Source of the DNA: Lactifluus volemus
Lineage: Eukaryota; Basidiomycota; Agaricomycetes; Russulales; Russulaceae
Length of the DNA stretch: 64,000 bases
Reading direction: 5' to 3'
NCBI GenBank assembly: GCA_022376515.1
Contig: WTXI01000005.1
Location: forward strand, 682,001-746,000
A program made the position numbers and the translations under genes. Positions 10,907-22,199 of the stretch are shown here, one piece after another. Below the pieces are notes generated by a model. The model ran no database searches. It was not told the origin of the DNA and saw only the letters and a list, made by a program, of their open reading frames with translations. Within the stretch, counting starts at the first letter, position 1; every line of letters starts with the position of its first letter.

Positions 10907-13900
10907 ATGGAACTATCTCCGCCAGCACAGCAGCGCGCCCTCGCCGTGTCCAGGCTCAGGCGCGCCACCTCTCTCCCCCGCATAAAAGATGGACGAAGAC
11001 CAAGACCGCCTATGCATGTTGAAGCTGTCAGCGAAGGGGAGAGATCACAGGATCGTCAGGACGAGGGAGCGGATGCCCAGCTAAGTGACGACAGTCCAAT
11101 GGTGTCTGAACCTCAAGTTGGAGACCATACTCGGCAAAAACGGGTCGAACCAGAACCCGAGGTTGACACGGAACACAGCGAGACCAAGGCCGAGGACCCA
11201 AAGACCGAAGAAGAGCCCATCATTTCTCCCCCCGTAACTCCCGGACTGCCAGAAGATACTCCAACAAAGTCTAGGCGACGCCCACGCTCACGTTCACGAG
11301 GGAGAAATTCCAAGGATTTCAAAGGCAAGGCCAAACCCACTCAGTTTACCAATCCGACAGCCGCTACGTCGTTTGCCAATGATTCTTCACCCGATGAAGG
11401 CCCAGTCGCATCTACTTCTCAGCCCAATGGCTTCACATTGCCACCCCTTATGTCTCCGATTCCTGCCCGGTTGGCCTTACTCCAAGCCCCACGCATTCTC
11501 GCCTCCCCCGAACCCGGCATGCTATATCCTGGGACTTCCCCGCCGACACCCATGATACCTACCCTTCAAGATATCCAGCGTGGGTTTTTACGCCCAAATA
11601 GTGCCGCAGCACGTTTAATGGCCATACACCTCGCGGGACCTGGTTCCTATGATCCGTCACTTATATCGCCTCCCGTCACACCACCGCATCCAGGGAAACT
11701 AACCCGCTACAATACCGTGGGTGGAGGTGGGGGTGAGCGTATTGCAGCTCGCAAGGTGATGCTTCGTCATATTGGCAAGCGTCTAAAGGCGGAGGCTGAA
11801 CACACGAGCGGAGGTGAGGACCCTCCACCCGCAACACCTTCGCGTCGTAAACGACGGTCAAAACGCTCGTCTGTGAACCGGCCAGATGTCGTCGACGACC
11901 GTGAACCACCCTCGGCGGCGTCTCCAACGACACCTGTATTGCAAATGCCAGCTTTACCTCTCCCCACCTCCGAAACTGCACGTGATGAGAGCGACGCTCA
12001 ACCCGACCTTCCAGCGCGAAGTCCGACGCCGAACCCAAGGAGTCCTAGCGTTGAGCGTAGTCGAAAACATGCTCTGGACATACTCACGGGGGTCTCACCA
12101 TCTTCCACAACATACCGCTACGAGACCCCGCTGGAACGGCGAGGTCCGGTAGTTGAAGAGGACGACGCTCCCGATCACGATCACAGTCAGGCCTCCCCCG
12201 TTCCACGTTCGACGTACAATCGCCGCTCGGATACACCCCCTGAAGTACCTTCGCCTCATCCACCTCACGCTCCCGTCGCACCTCCAGATATCTCGGCAGA
12301 GTCGGCTGATGATGGTGGCGTTCCCGCATATACGCCGAACACTGCCCAAGACCAACCGCATGTGTTCCCAACCTCGCCTTTTGCCACACCGTTGCGCGAA
12401 AGGCAGGGTCCCGATGAAGAGGAAGAGGATTCGCATACAGAAAATGATACACCAAGGCGTCCGCCGTGGAATGACGCATATGACCGTCAGATTAGTTGGG
12501 TAGCTGAACCTGGTCAGTTCCTTAAATATGATGCCTCTTCATTATGACTCATTACATTGTCTATATTAGTACCAGAACGGATTCCCGTCCATGACGAAAG
12601 CGATTACGATGAAGCAGACGATACGGACGAACCAAGGGGCCATCCCTCTGCTCCACAGCCCTCGGACGATGACGAATCGTTACCGCGGGCGTCCACCCGA
12701 ACTCTTGTGGAAGATATTGAAACCTCGCCCGAGGTTTCGAAGCCTTCTCAGATCCCGCCATCACCCTCATCCGCCATCGTCTCCCCCAGAGACTTCAGCA
12801 ATGATTCTCGTATTTTCCCTACCCCTCCATCACTATCATCGCCTAGTCAACCCGAGCTGTCCTCTCCAAATGTAGAGTATCAAGAGTGGGAGGAGTCTTT
12901 GCGGGTGATCGTTACTGACACATCGCCGAAGAAAAATGGAGAGACTTCGCAAAGCAGGTGGGACAAGGTCAAGAATGCGCTTACGCGACCAGGATCCAGT
13001 ACTGGGAGACGGTCACGGACTAATAGTATCAGGGAGCCCGCAACCAACACTGATTCTAGTACAAGCAGGGGGAGTGGCGCAAGCTTGACAGGCGCGTCAA
13101 AGCCGGATAAAGGTGATTGAAAAGGCCTCTCATTGTTCGCACATTATTCTGATCCAATTAAATATTGCTAGACCTTGCCTCTTTAAATATCCCAAGCTCG
13201 CCCGCCGTCGTTTCCAAGTACGATGACAATCCCAAACTATTGGCATTCCCGGGTATCGTGAAAAGGCTGGAGGAAGAGCGACGTACTCGCGGCGGGCTCC
13301 CACTTAACGCCTCCTCTCCTGATATCGCATCCCCTCCAACAGTAGACGAATTCTCTCCTATAAGTAGTTCCGGCTCTGTGTCCTCGCGTACCCCTCAGGC
13401 TTCCCCGGAAATTTCCCGAGATCAGAAGTTGTCACAGCCAGCCCCGGATACGCGCCTTTCCCAGAAGTTCATTCCAGGAGGCACTCCACCGGCACTCTCA
13501 TCGCCATCTACCTCTACGACCCAGCCTGATCCCACTACGCCACCCACGCCCAATAATCCTGGATGGCTGCTTGGTGGAAAATTGCCTACGAACCGTGAGA
13601 CGGCCAAAAGATGGCTCATCGCGAAAGGGCTTCTCCCGTCCCAACCGCCATCCCCTCATCCGCAGCAGCCAGTTCCAACTCCCGTTGTCATCTCACGTCC
13701 TGGATCGACGGATGTGGGCAGAAAGCCATCTTTGTCTGATTTAATTGATGTCCGTAAAGACATGAGAGGCTGGGCGGAGGACATTTCGAGGACTCCGACC
13801 ACCACCAACGACAGTCCCACGCAAGGCGAAGAGTCCCGGAGCAGATTCGAACATAGGATACGGCAGCCCCCCTCCGAGGGATCCTCAACCCCGGAAACCC

Positions 13901-16008
13901 CAGCCCTAGAAAAGTTGCTATATGACTCGTCACGTGTCCTTGCGGACGTATCGCCTGCTCCAGATCATTCCTCTGCCACACCTGACCCCACGTCATCGTT
14001 GGATGGTTACGCCAGCCAGTCCTCACCGTCATCCTCCTCACCGGAACGCTTCCTGGAGCCAACGAGTTCACGTACACCAGGGATGGTCATACTCGAGCGA
14101 CTGGACACACTTCTAGGGAATGGGACCCGTGGTATCGCTGTTCTCGATGACCCGCCCCGGAAGCTGCTCTTATCATCGCAAGTGCTCCAAGTTGCTAACT
14201 CAAACACTGTGAAGGACCGCTTTTTGTTTTTGTTCAACGACATACTTATTGTCGCCAAGCCCGCTCCTCATGACTACGACGTGCTTTTGGACTTGAACAA
14301 GCCCTCGCCCTTAGACCGGAAGTTCATCGTGAAGAGCGTCGTGCAGCTGCGTGATGTCCGATTCACGGCCGATAGGGACGATCTTCCCCTCAGCTCACTC
14401 GCTTTTATTAGCCGGAATCCACTCGTCAGGTCTTTTGTCGTTCAGTTCACCAAAGACGCGGATAATGCCATATCCCACTTCTTCGAGAAGTCCGGCATAC
14501 GTGACGACCCGACGGTGCTCGGCCAGCTGTTATTCAGGTTGCTGGATCTGGATAGAGCAAAACTTGGCGACTATTTGTCACGACGGACATCAAAGGTCGT
14601 ACTAAAAGCGTTCATTGGGTGCTTCGGATTTGGTGGCGTGCGGATTGACAAGGCGCTTCGTGTGTTCCTCCAGTCCCTTCACCTCGCCCCTCCATCCCGG
14701 TTCTCCAATCCTTTAGAATATGTGTCGGATTCTTTCGCCAGTCGCTGGTACGATGCCAACGCGGATCTGGTCGCGTACGACAAGGATCTTGCCATCCGGC
14801 TTGTTCGCGCTATCATACAGTTAAACGACGTTCTTCATGGGGGCGTTGTTCAGGATCCGTGGAACCACGTGCAGATCAAGCGTAACGTAACGAGTCGCGA
14901 CTTTATCGATGCGTTCCGACGATATGACCCACGTTGTCTCGTCTCCGATGACTTACTGGACAGAATTCATGCCTCTGTCAGGCGAGAGCCGCTCTCACAA
15001 GCTCGCGACACTGCCAACTCGATGACGCAAGACCAACACATCGTATTGAAGCGCCCGATTCCATCACGCCTCACCTACCGCCTGCAATCTGAGCCCATCA
15101 TCGTACGCATCCCGCAGGCTGACCCTTCATTCACTATTCATCTACACGGGAACGAGCTCATCTTTGACCCACCATACCTCTCTTTCACGCGTTCCGCGGA
15201 GGCATCCTTCCGAATCACTGGTACGGCTCTCGGTCTCAAGACTGTATCATTCTCTCGTTCGGGCACTACAGCACTGCTGTACACGGGCCTCCCGCTAAGC
15301 AGTCCAATCGTGATCGAGCGTAGCTTTATGCGCAACACATTCCAGGTTGCGTTCGTGAACCACCAAGGTTTGAAGCGCCGGTACATGTTCAGCGTCGACG
15401 ACCCCGTCATCCGTCACAACTGGACTGTCTCCCTGAAGCGTCAGATCGAGATTGCGAGTGCGAGTCAGCTAACGCAAGCTGAAAATTTCACTCCATTTCA
15501 TCGGGCGGTCGAGCAGAGTGCGTTCCGGGTGTTGCAGGATACATTGGTACCATCGCCATCCACAGACTGGGACAACGCTCGTTATCAGACCCCGAGCCAG
15601 TTCTTCCAAACGCAGCCTTCCGTGCGACCACTTTCGTCGCAACGCAAAGGCCGTCCTAATACCAATGGTAACGGTAACGGTAACGTGGCCCCACTGTCCG
15701 CACACGTGCGATCAAAGTCGCGCAGCCAAGTATACTACCGTCACGGACTGGGAAGGCTCGAACACCAGCAACTTGACTCATCATCGCCTCTACCAAACGG
15801 CGACGCCGCAGACTCGCCCGGGACAGATGGGGAAGACCCTCCGCCGCCGGAAGGAGAGACGCGCTCATGGGGAGGCAAAGAGCTCGAGATGGTTTGTCAG
15901 CAAAATAGCGCAATTGTGCAGGCCCTTGCATTGTCGCAGAGCGAGCCAGCGGATGCCAGACTGTCTCCGTCGCCAGCTCCACTGCGCCCTGTGGTGCCTG
16001 TTCGATGA
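10907..16008 (+). CDS. Sec7-domain ARF guanine-nucleotide exchange factor with PH domain
   Basis: Three exons: 10907-12512, 12570-13112 and 13172-16008 (introns 57 and 59 nt, both phase 1), giving about 1661 aa. The first about 1000 residues are low-complexity Pro/Ser/Arg/Glu sequence. A PH-like segment follows (RFLFLFNDILIVAKP). The Sec7 domain comes next, with TSKVVLKAFIGCFGFGGVRIDKALRVFL in two halves, FASRWYDANADLV and AIIQLNDVLHGG (the position of the catalytic FRLP/MLNTDLHN region). A C-terminal PH domain follows (FTIHLHGNELIFDPPYL, VAFVNHQGLKRRYMF). Sec7 proteins load GTP on ARF GTPases in vesicle budding; the architecture resembles fungal Syt1/Yel1- or cytohesin-like factors. The frame is intact throughout, unlike many neighbours. 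Confidence 0.85.
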
Positions 16009-16558
16009 GTTGTGCGCATATTTATGTGAGTGATCTACTGTTTCATATCCTGATCCCCACTCATGGGCTTGTTTTAGTTTGTATCGACCGTTGTTTTTTT
16101 TTTGTTTCTGTTACATTTCGCTCTGCATAGTCGCTCACACACTTACCCTCGTATTCCCACATCTTGCCAAACTCTGGGTCGTATCTCCTTTAGTAATTAA
16201 TATCCATGGTTGTCGATGTATTTATTGTTTTTTTTTTGCCGCGTTGGTACAGTAGTTGGATACACTTGTCTCACTGTATAAATTCTCCCACATGATCTTC
16301 AATTTGCGTGGCCCCATCACTTTGGATTGACGTTCTCAACTGAGTGTATTGTAATATAACCCATCCTCACGACGAGGATACACCAACACCCGATCTTCGC
16401 TAGGTGTTAGTGCTGACAGATGGTTGGCACTGTCATTCGCTTCATCACTGTCACTTGCTCAGGCCCGCCCACTCCTTGCATTGCCATCCCAACTCCCTTC
16501 TGCGGAATTCGCATACGTCTGTCCTTTCCCATTCCTTATTACATAGATACCACGGATC
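16009..16558. other. Intergenic region: 3' flank of the Sec7 gene and leader of the CDF gene
   Basis: T-rich stretches at 16095-16103 and 16230-16238 suit a 3' UTR and terminator of the Sec7 gene. The frame from about 16404 to 16558 (RNSHTSVLSHSLLHRY) is basic and hydroxylated and could be a mitochondrial presequence exon for the CDF gene, but an in-frame TAG precedes the ATG used here. Confidence 0.4.
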
Positions 16559-18069
16559 ATGGCGACAGCGCGACGGCGGGTACATGGGAATAGTGGGAAA
16601 CCTCGAGATACAACGGGAGGAGAAAGCGAACGCCATGATCATTCTCATTCAAATTCCCACTCGCACTCTCACTCTCACTCTCATGGCGTCTTTGGAGGAC
16701 ATTCGCATGATCACGACCATACCCACAACGGCGGGTGATTGAGACACTGCAAAGCGGAGGTGCGCACAGTTTCGCTTCCATGGCACGGATCCACCTCGGT
16801 TGATTTCGGCCGTCTTTTCCTCGCCCGTGAAGGCGACCGTGGCAGTCGTATCACACTCGTTGGACTGGGTGCGAACGTCTTGCTGACAAGCGCGAAAGGC
16901 GCAGCAGGGTGGTTCATGAACTCGGCGGCACTGCTCGCTGATGCCGGCCATTCATTAAGTGGTAAGCTCGATCACCCCTCACCCCATCCCACTTCTCCCC
17001 TACCTAAGCGATGCGCCTTGCGCCTCGGGCGTAAATTAAATGTCGTGGCATTCGCGACGAATGTGTCACCAGTGACACATCTCCCATGTCTTTCCAATAT
17101 AAAGCCGTCTTTGAGCCCCATTTTTACGAGATGCCTTTCTAGACCTTTTGGGCGATTTCGTTGTTCTATTTTCGTGGCGTCTATCCCGTCGGCCGCCTAG
17201 TCGACGATACCCATTCGGACTGGCCAAGTTTGAGACACTCGGCACCGGCTTGGTCTCTGTCTTGCTCATCGGCGGTGCCATCGGCATTGGTTCACATTCT
17301 CTCTCGCTCCTCCTTTCGGTGTTGTCGGAGACCGCCGCCACAGTGTCTCCGGGTCCGTTACAGACAGCAATGTTCAATGTAGCCGCAGCCATGCATAACA
17401 TTCCGACAGTTGGCCACTCTCACGCTCATGCGCATGCGAATGCGCTGGATATGAACGCGGCATGGTTCGCTGCTGCCAGCATAGTAGCAAAGGAATGGTT
17501 ATTCCAAATCACGCGCAAGGTCGCGGAGCACGAGAATAGTCCTGTGCTTATGGCGAACGCGTATCACCACCGAAGTGACGCTTATTCGAGCGTCGTCGCA
17601 TTGGTTGCAATTTTAGGAAGTGGGTGGTTCCCTGCATTGCCGTTGGACCCTCTCGGAGGTGCGTCTCGGTCAAACACCAACACTTCTTTCCGGTGCTGAT
17701 CGACTTCTGGACAGGTCTTGTCGTTTCCATCGTCATCCTTCAACAAGGCCTCTCAATACTCAAGGGTGCCTTTTGGGAAATGACAGATGCCAGCGCCCCT
17801 GAATCGTTATACGATCACTGTCTCACTCTTTGGAAAAGCTGCGCGAAAATCTGGATATTGCGATTTCCTTCCTTCATTTCCACAACCTTCGTGCGCGACG
17901 AGCCGGCTCACATCTCTCAGTCCACGTTTCTGTAGAAATCCCTGGAGATCTGATGGCGTTTCAATTGGATCAGCTGGAAAAACAAATCGTTGCTGCCTTG
18001 AAGCAGAACGGAGGGATGTTAAAGAGGTCCAGATACAGTACAAGTTCGTCTGAAGCAGATACACAATAA
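16559..18069 (+). CDS. Cation diffusion facilitator, MMT1-like (mitochondrial metal transporter type)
   Basis: Starts with a basic N terminus and a long His-Ser/His-Asp loop (SHSHSHSHSH, GGHSHDHDHTH) that should bind divalent metal. Membrane core: ITLVGLGANVLLTSAKGAAG, then ALLADAGHSLSD with the metal-site His and Asp. Next come LLGDFVVLFSW, RRYPFGLAKFETLG, MNAAWFAAASIVAKEWL, and the second site AYHHRSDAYSSVVALVAIL. A cytosolic CDF C-terminal domain ends it (IAISFLHFHNLRAR, VHVSVEIPGD). Introns about 16762-16831, 16963-17142 and 17660-17715. Two single-base gaps must be filled: in GGG at 16733-16735 and near 17806-17809. Members move Fe or Zn; MMT-type proteins are mitochondrial. Substrate not determinable here. 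Confidence 0.8.
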
Positions 18070-18201
18070 TTTTTCTCTCTTATGGTCATGTATATTTTAT
18101 CGATATTTTATCATGGTATCACATAATCAGATCTTGTGACCGTGTCATGACACGCTCGACTCGCGACTCGCTTCAGAGACAGACTTTATTTCTCTTGAAC
18201 A

Positions 18202-19658
18202 ATGCCGGAAGTAGACATAATATTTTCATCCGAGCAAGCATCCGCTGGATCATTCCGATTGCTGGAACTGCCCCCGGATCTATGCAAACGAATTGAGTCA
18301 TCAGAGGGTGACCTGAAGTGTGTACTGCATAAAGTCAATCATTCAAACAATTCCCTGATGCTATCAGTTCCAGTCTAGCGATTAAGGGAGGTCCTGAAGA
18401 TGATGCTGTATTGTGCACCTCGGACAGGACATATAACATCCGTTCCGTGGCGTTATCGAACTCGGTTCTTGTGGTGTCTTCCTGCCCAGATGGTGAGCAC
18501 CAAGTCGTCATCCAAGATGGCCTCAATGAGTTGTTGGAGCTCGTACCTGCCGTACCGAGGCTTCGTCGACTGAATGCCCTGCTGAAGGAGCACCAGTGGG
18601 AGGAAGGACACGAAGAGGAGGACGATGGAGATTTCAGCACGGTGGGCTTACGCTTTGGATCACATCGTAAACCCTAAATGCTTTTGCTTAAGAGACTTTT
18701 TTTTTTTTTCTCTCTCCGTGAAGGCGAAGCGAAATCGGTTTACCCTTGATCAAGCTCGGATAGAACTTCAAGCGAGCGAGGAAGAACTTGCCGAAGCACT
18801 CAAGGAGAAGCATATACTTATCATAGACGGTAATATCTCAAAAACGGCTCTCCCTGCAAATCCAGGAACGACAAAGCTGACGGCCAAATATGATACCACA
18901 GACGCACTCCGTCCCCTTTCTCCATCGTACCTCCACAAGATCCTGGAATTGCTCCTGATGCACGTCGTCTCTCTCTCCCAACCGCACGACGCAGCCCCTG
19001 TCCTGGAATTGTCCCGATCCCTCGAATATGATCACGAGGTCAAGCGAGAGGTGACACTGCAAGTGATGCGGTGGTTCGGAGAAATCGATGCTACGAACGA
19101 GCTTTGGAAGATGGACGTCCAAAAGATCGTGCTCAAGTCGGCCTGGGCGTGCTGCGTCAGCACAGGGTTGGTGGTCGTTCCCTTTTACTTTTTTTCGTTC
19201 GTTGAGGAGTTGTACATGACAATCCTCATGCATCTTGCAGGGTATTCATGTACCGGAAGATGAATTCATGGTCAAATGGCATACCGCCGTAGGCGACACT
19301 TTTGCCTCCAACACGTCCCTCAAATTACTCACCGTAAGCATCCTATTTTTTTTTTTTCGAGCTTCAGTGTCCTCTGAAACAATCTTGTTGTTGTTCACAG
19401 GGAAACTACCTCTGTGCCTCTTCTCCCTTTTCCTCGGGTACAACCTTGTCCTACTTTCCTTGTTCGGAACTTCCGATCGACCCTGCCATGCGTTTCGCGG
19501 ACCTCTTTCTCACGCGCGCACGTTGGAAGGCGGAGGATATCGTGCCGTATCTGTCAGACATTGCAGTCGACAAGAAGGATCTGGACAAGCTCATACTCAA
19601 GTACGCACGAGCATTGTCAGATAAGGATGGTTTATGGTATACGGCACGGGCCCGGTGA
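18202..19658 (+). CDS. DCC1: Sister chromatid cohesion protein DCC1 (alternative clamp-loader subunit)
   Basis: DCC1 with Ctf8 and Ctf18 forms the alternative RFC clamp loader that supports cohesion and PCNA handling. Five exons, all in frame. Exon 1 gives MPEVDIIFSSEQASAGSFRLLELPPDL; exon 2 gives DAVLCTSDRTYNIRSVALSNSVLVV and VIQDGLNELLELVPAVPRL. A 70-nt T-rich intron near 18644-18722 precedes FTLDQARIELQASEEEL, LHKILELLL, and REVTLQVMRWFG. The last exon contains RFADLFLTRARWKAEDIVPYL and LILKYAR, then a GLWYTARAR end that is typical of the family. The donor of the intron near 19173-19240 is uncertain by one or two codons. Only 132 bp separate it from the upstream CDF gene on the same strand. 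Confidence 0.88.
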
Positions 19659-20501
19659 TGAGTGATGAAAAATGAAAAGCATAGTCCTTCATTGGGTGGC
19701 AGCTGGGTTTCGACTAGTTCAAGTCCCACCAGAGATCAGTTGGAATTTGGATGATGCTCGTGCTACTGATGATTCACTGAGACTTGAACCCTACAAGGAT
19801 CAGTGCCTAGCTCAGCATCAGACCTACGTACCATAGCTTCTGACTTCTAACGAACCCTAATTCTGGAGTTTGGGCAGGGGAGCTTTCATGCTGTTCCGCT
19901 CCGAATTGACAGAAGTTTTCTAATAAAATGTATGACTTCCGGTGCAACTAACGACTCAATGGTAATGATAGAAGAATCAGGACAGTCAAACTGTCAGAGG
20001 ACAAGCAGAACCTTTTGTCCTCTAATGTTAGTAGTCCACCTTGACGATGTTGGATGTCATTGTACCTTGATAGGTCATCATTAACAAGACCAGCGAAGTT
20101 AGCATATACTGTAGTATATATACGTAAACAGACATTGAGCCAGATTCTGTGAGGCATATGGATTTGCACCCGTAGAAAATGTAGCGACAAGATTGGAGTT
20201 GACGCGCCAGATAACGTGAAACTATTGTTGAAGGTCTCCTTGGCGGTCGTTGTAAGACCCGTAGACTACGTGGACTACAAGAAGTTGATCTGCAGCAGAA
20301 TGATACGGCAAAGCATCCGGATGAAAATCTCTGCTGATGACTTTTTAAGGTATCCCGGATGTATTGAGACAAAATATTGATAGGACTATTGGTGAGTCCA
20401 CTCCTGAATATGAACTAGACGGAGGCACGACAATACTTGCGGTATGTGTGTCATCTGTTCTGTTCGAGAGCTCGCACTTGGTGTACGTGACTACGCCTTT
20501 T
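19659..20501. other. Convergent intergenic region, no supported gene
   Basis: Between the 3' ends of DCC1 and the DUF262 gene. No frame with coding character. Short matches to a T-loop-like GTTCAAGTC occur at 19731-19739 on the plus strand and near 19777 on the minus strand, but no cloverleaf can be drawn. Confidence 0.4.
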
Positions 20502-22189
20502 TTAATGCACAGAAGTCATCTTCGTCTTCTTTGCCTTGGGGATCGTGGGTGGAGATTGCCTATTTTCACCCCCACTACCGTCGTCGGCTTGAGGCCGCTT
20601 CTTGCGCTTGGAGGCTTTGCCCGAGACGGCGCCGTTTGGTGCTGCCCTCTGCACCATGGAGCTCAAACTGAGATTCACCTTGCGCTCGTCCACAGCGTTG
20701 ATGATTGCCCAGCTGTGTTTGCAGACTCGCGAGTTCATTCGTACGTCCTTGTGTGTTTTTCGCAGCTCATGTCGGAAGTGAAGAATCGCCGCAGCTCTCT
20801 CCCTGTCACGAAAATCTCCAGCGTCGTCATGCATCACGTAGAGTAGGACCCCTAGGCACAATGGTGCTTTAGATATAGACTTTTTTCAGTTGGGATAGCG
20901 ACAAAGTTACATACCAACGAAGACAAATTCTGCAGGTGAAACCTTGGAAGAGAAGCCAGTAAAGCCCAGGTTCAGATTTGCATTGCAGGCGATCTCAAGT
21001 AGATTCGACAACATGCGCTCTATTCTAGTTTTGAAAGTCCGGGAAGGTTCCCTTGGTCCGTTGAGCCACTTTTCGAGTTGTGGCGCTGAGGGGGTACGCT
21101 GTAAATCAATTTCTTCGCAGCAATACAGCATGGAAGCAAGGTTCTGGAAAGTCCGTCCGCGTTTGGCATCGAACTCGACATGACTTCCCAAACCCCCACC
21201 AATGGAGATGTACTTCATGTCAAGTTCGTTCACGTAATCCGCCCAAGGGGAGGCAATGGCCTGCAACTTCTCTACCGAACGCTTACCCATGAAACCATCT
21301 CACTTGTAGAGCGCTGAAGAAAACACACCTGCGGCGCTGAGGCTCATACCAAGCTGTACGCGCTGGAAAACCTCACGTTCTGAGGCAGGGGCGAGCGCCC
21401 GGTATTCCACTTAGGTCTGATCAGTCTCCATGATAAAAACCCCCCGAAGAGGTCTGTCTTACCGCAAGTTATGCGCTTATCCTCAAACTTCGTTTTCCCC
21501 TCTCGAGTTATCTCATTTCGCTTGCCTCTATGAACAACTGGGACTTGGTACCACCAGAGTTTCCGAGTATCTGGATCCCTGTCTGATGTATATCGTCACA
21601 CACCACAAGGGGTCACATGACGAAATAGTCACATACATGCAATCTACAGTAGAGAAGCGGATGAGTTTCGTCCAAAGCGACAGGCATGGAAAGAAAAAAA
21701 GTCATACATGACCATCTAAGAACTTTACAATACTTGTGAGACGTTGCTTTCCATCGACGCAAACGCGTACTTCTTCCCCATCCTCGTCTTGCATTACGGC
21801 AAATATGACGGGTGGAATATAGAAGTTGTGGAAGAGGGAATCGATAATCTCCATTTGTTTTGCGGTAGGCCAGACGACGTCTTTCGCCCTCTGTTAGCGA
21901 AACAACCGCTTGAGAATATGCCAGAGGCACACACCTCGTTGGTACGGCGGGTTCAGGTCGATTTTACCGTTGTGAATCTGGACTGCACGTGAAGGTCAAA
22001 CGGGGGTAACGTTCACGGTGACCGCATTGACTGACCATGAAGCTCTAGCGTCGTGTACACTCTGGCATCGGGTTGCTCGAGCGCATTGCGTATGCTAAAG
22101 ACGCTTGGATCGATATCCTCGCCGGCGATGACTGACTCAACATCGAGCTCGTCCCTGTCATCACCAACAGACTCTTGCCTTTCCGACAT
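20502..22189 (-). CDS. DUF262 (GmrSD N-terminal-type) protein
   Basis: Starts at 22189 with an acidic N terminus (MSERQESVGDDRDELDVES). The ParB/GmrS-like DUF262 fold is visible across several exons: IDLNPPYQR, then VVWPTAKQMEIIDSLFHN, IPPVIFAVM, and the hallmark VCVDGKQRLTSIVKFLDG. After that come WWYQVPVVHRGKRNEI, ALAPASEREVFQRVQLGMSLS, GRTFQNLASMLYCCEEIDL and a basic, nuclear-looking Lys/Arg-rich C terminus (KASKRKKRPQ). DUF262 is the nucleotidase-like half of bacterial GmrSD restriction enzymes; DGQQR/DGKQR is its signature. Fungal members are widespread and of unknown function. All exons join in frame. Only 10 bp separate its start from the stop proposed for the NIPA gene on the same strand. 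Confidence 0.82.
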
Positions 22190-22199
22190 AGTTGGAAGT

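Noticed and set aside
17148..17699. Separate short transporter gene
   Set aside because: It is the middle exon of the CDF gene at 16559-18069; exon joins and family order show one gene.
19705..19830. tRNA gene (GTTCAAGTC T-loop-like matches on both strands)
   Set aside because: No acceptor stem, A-box or anticodon loop can be paired around either match.
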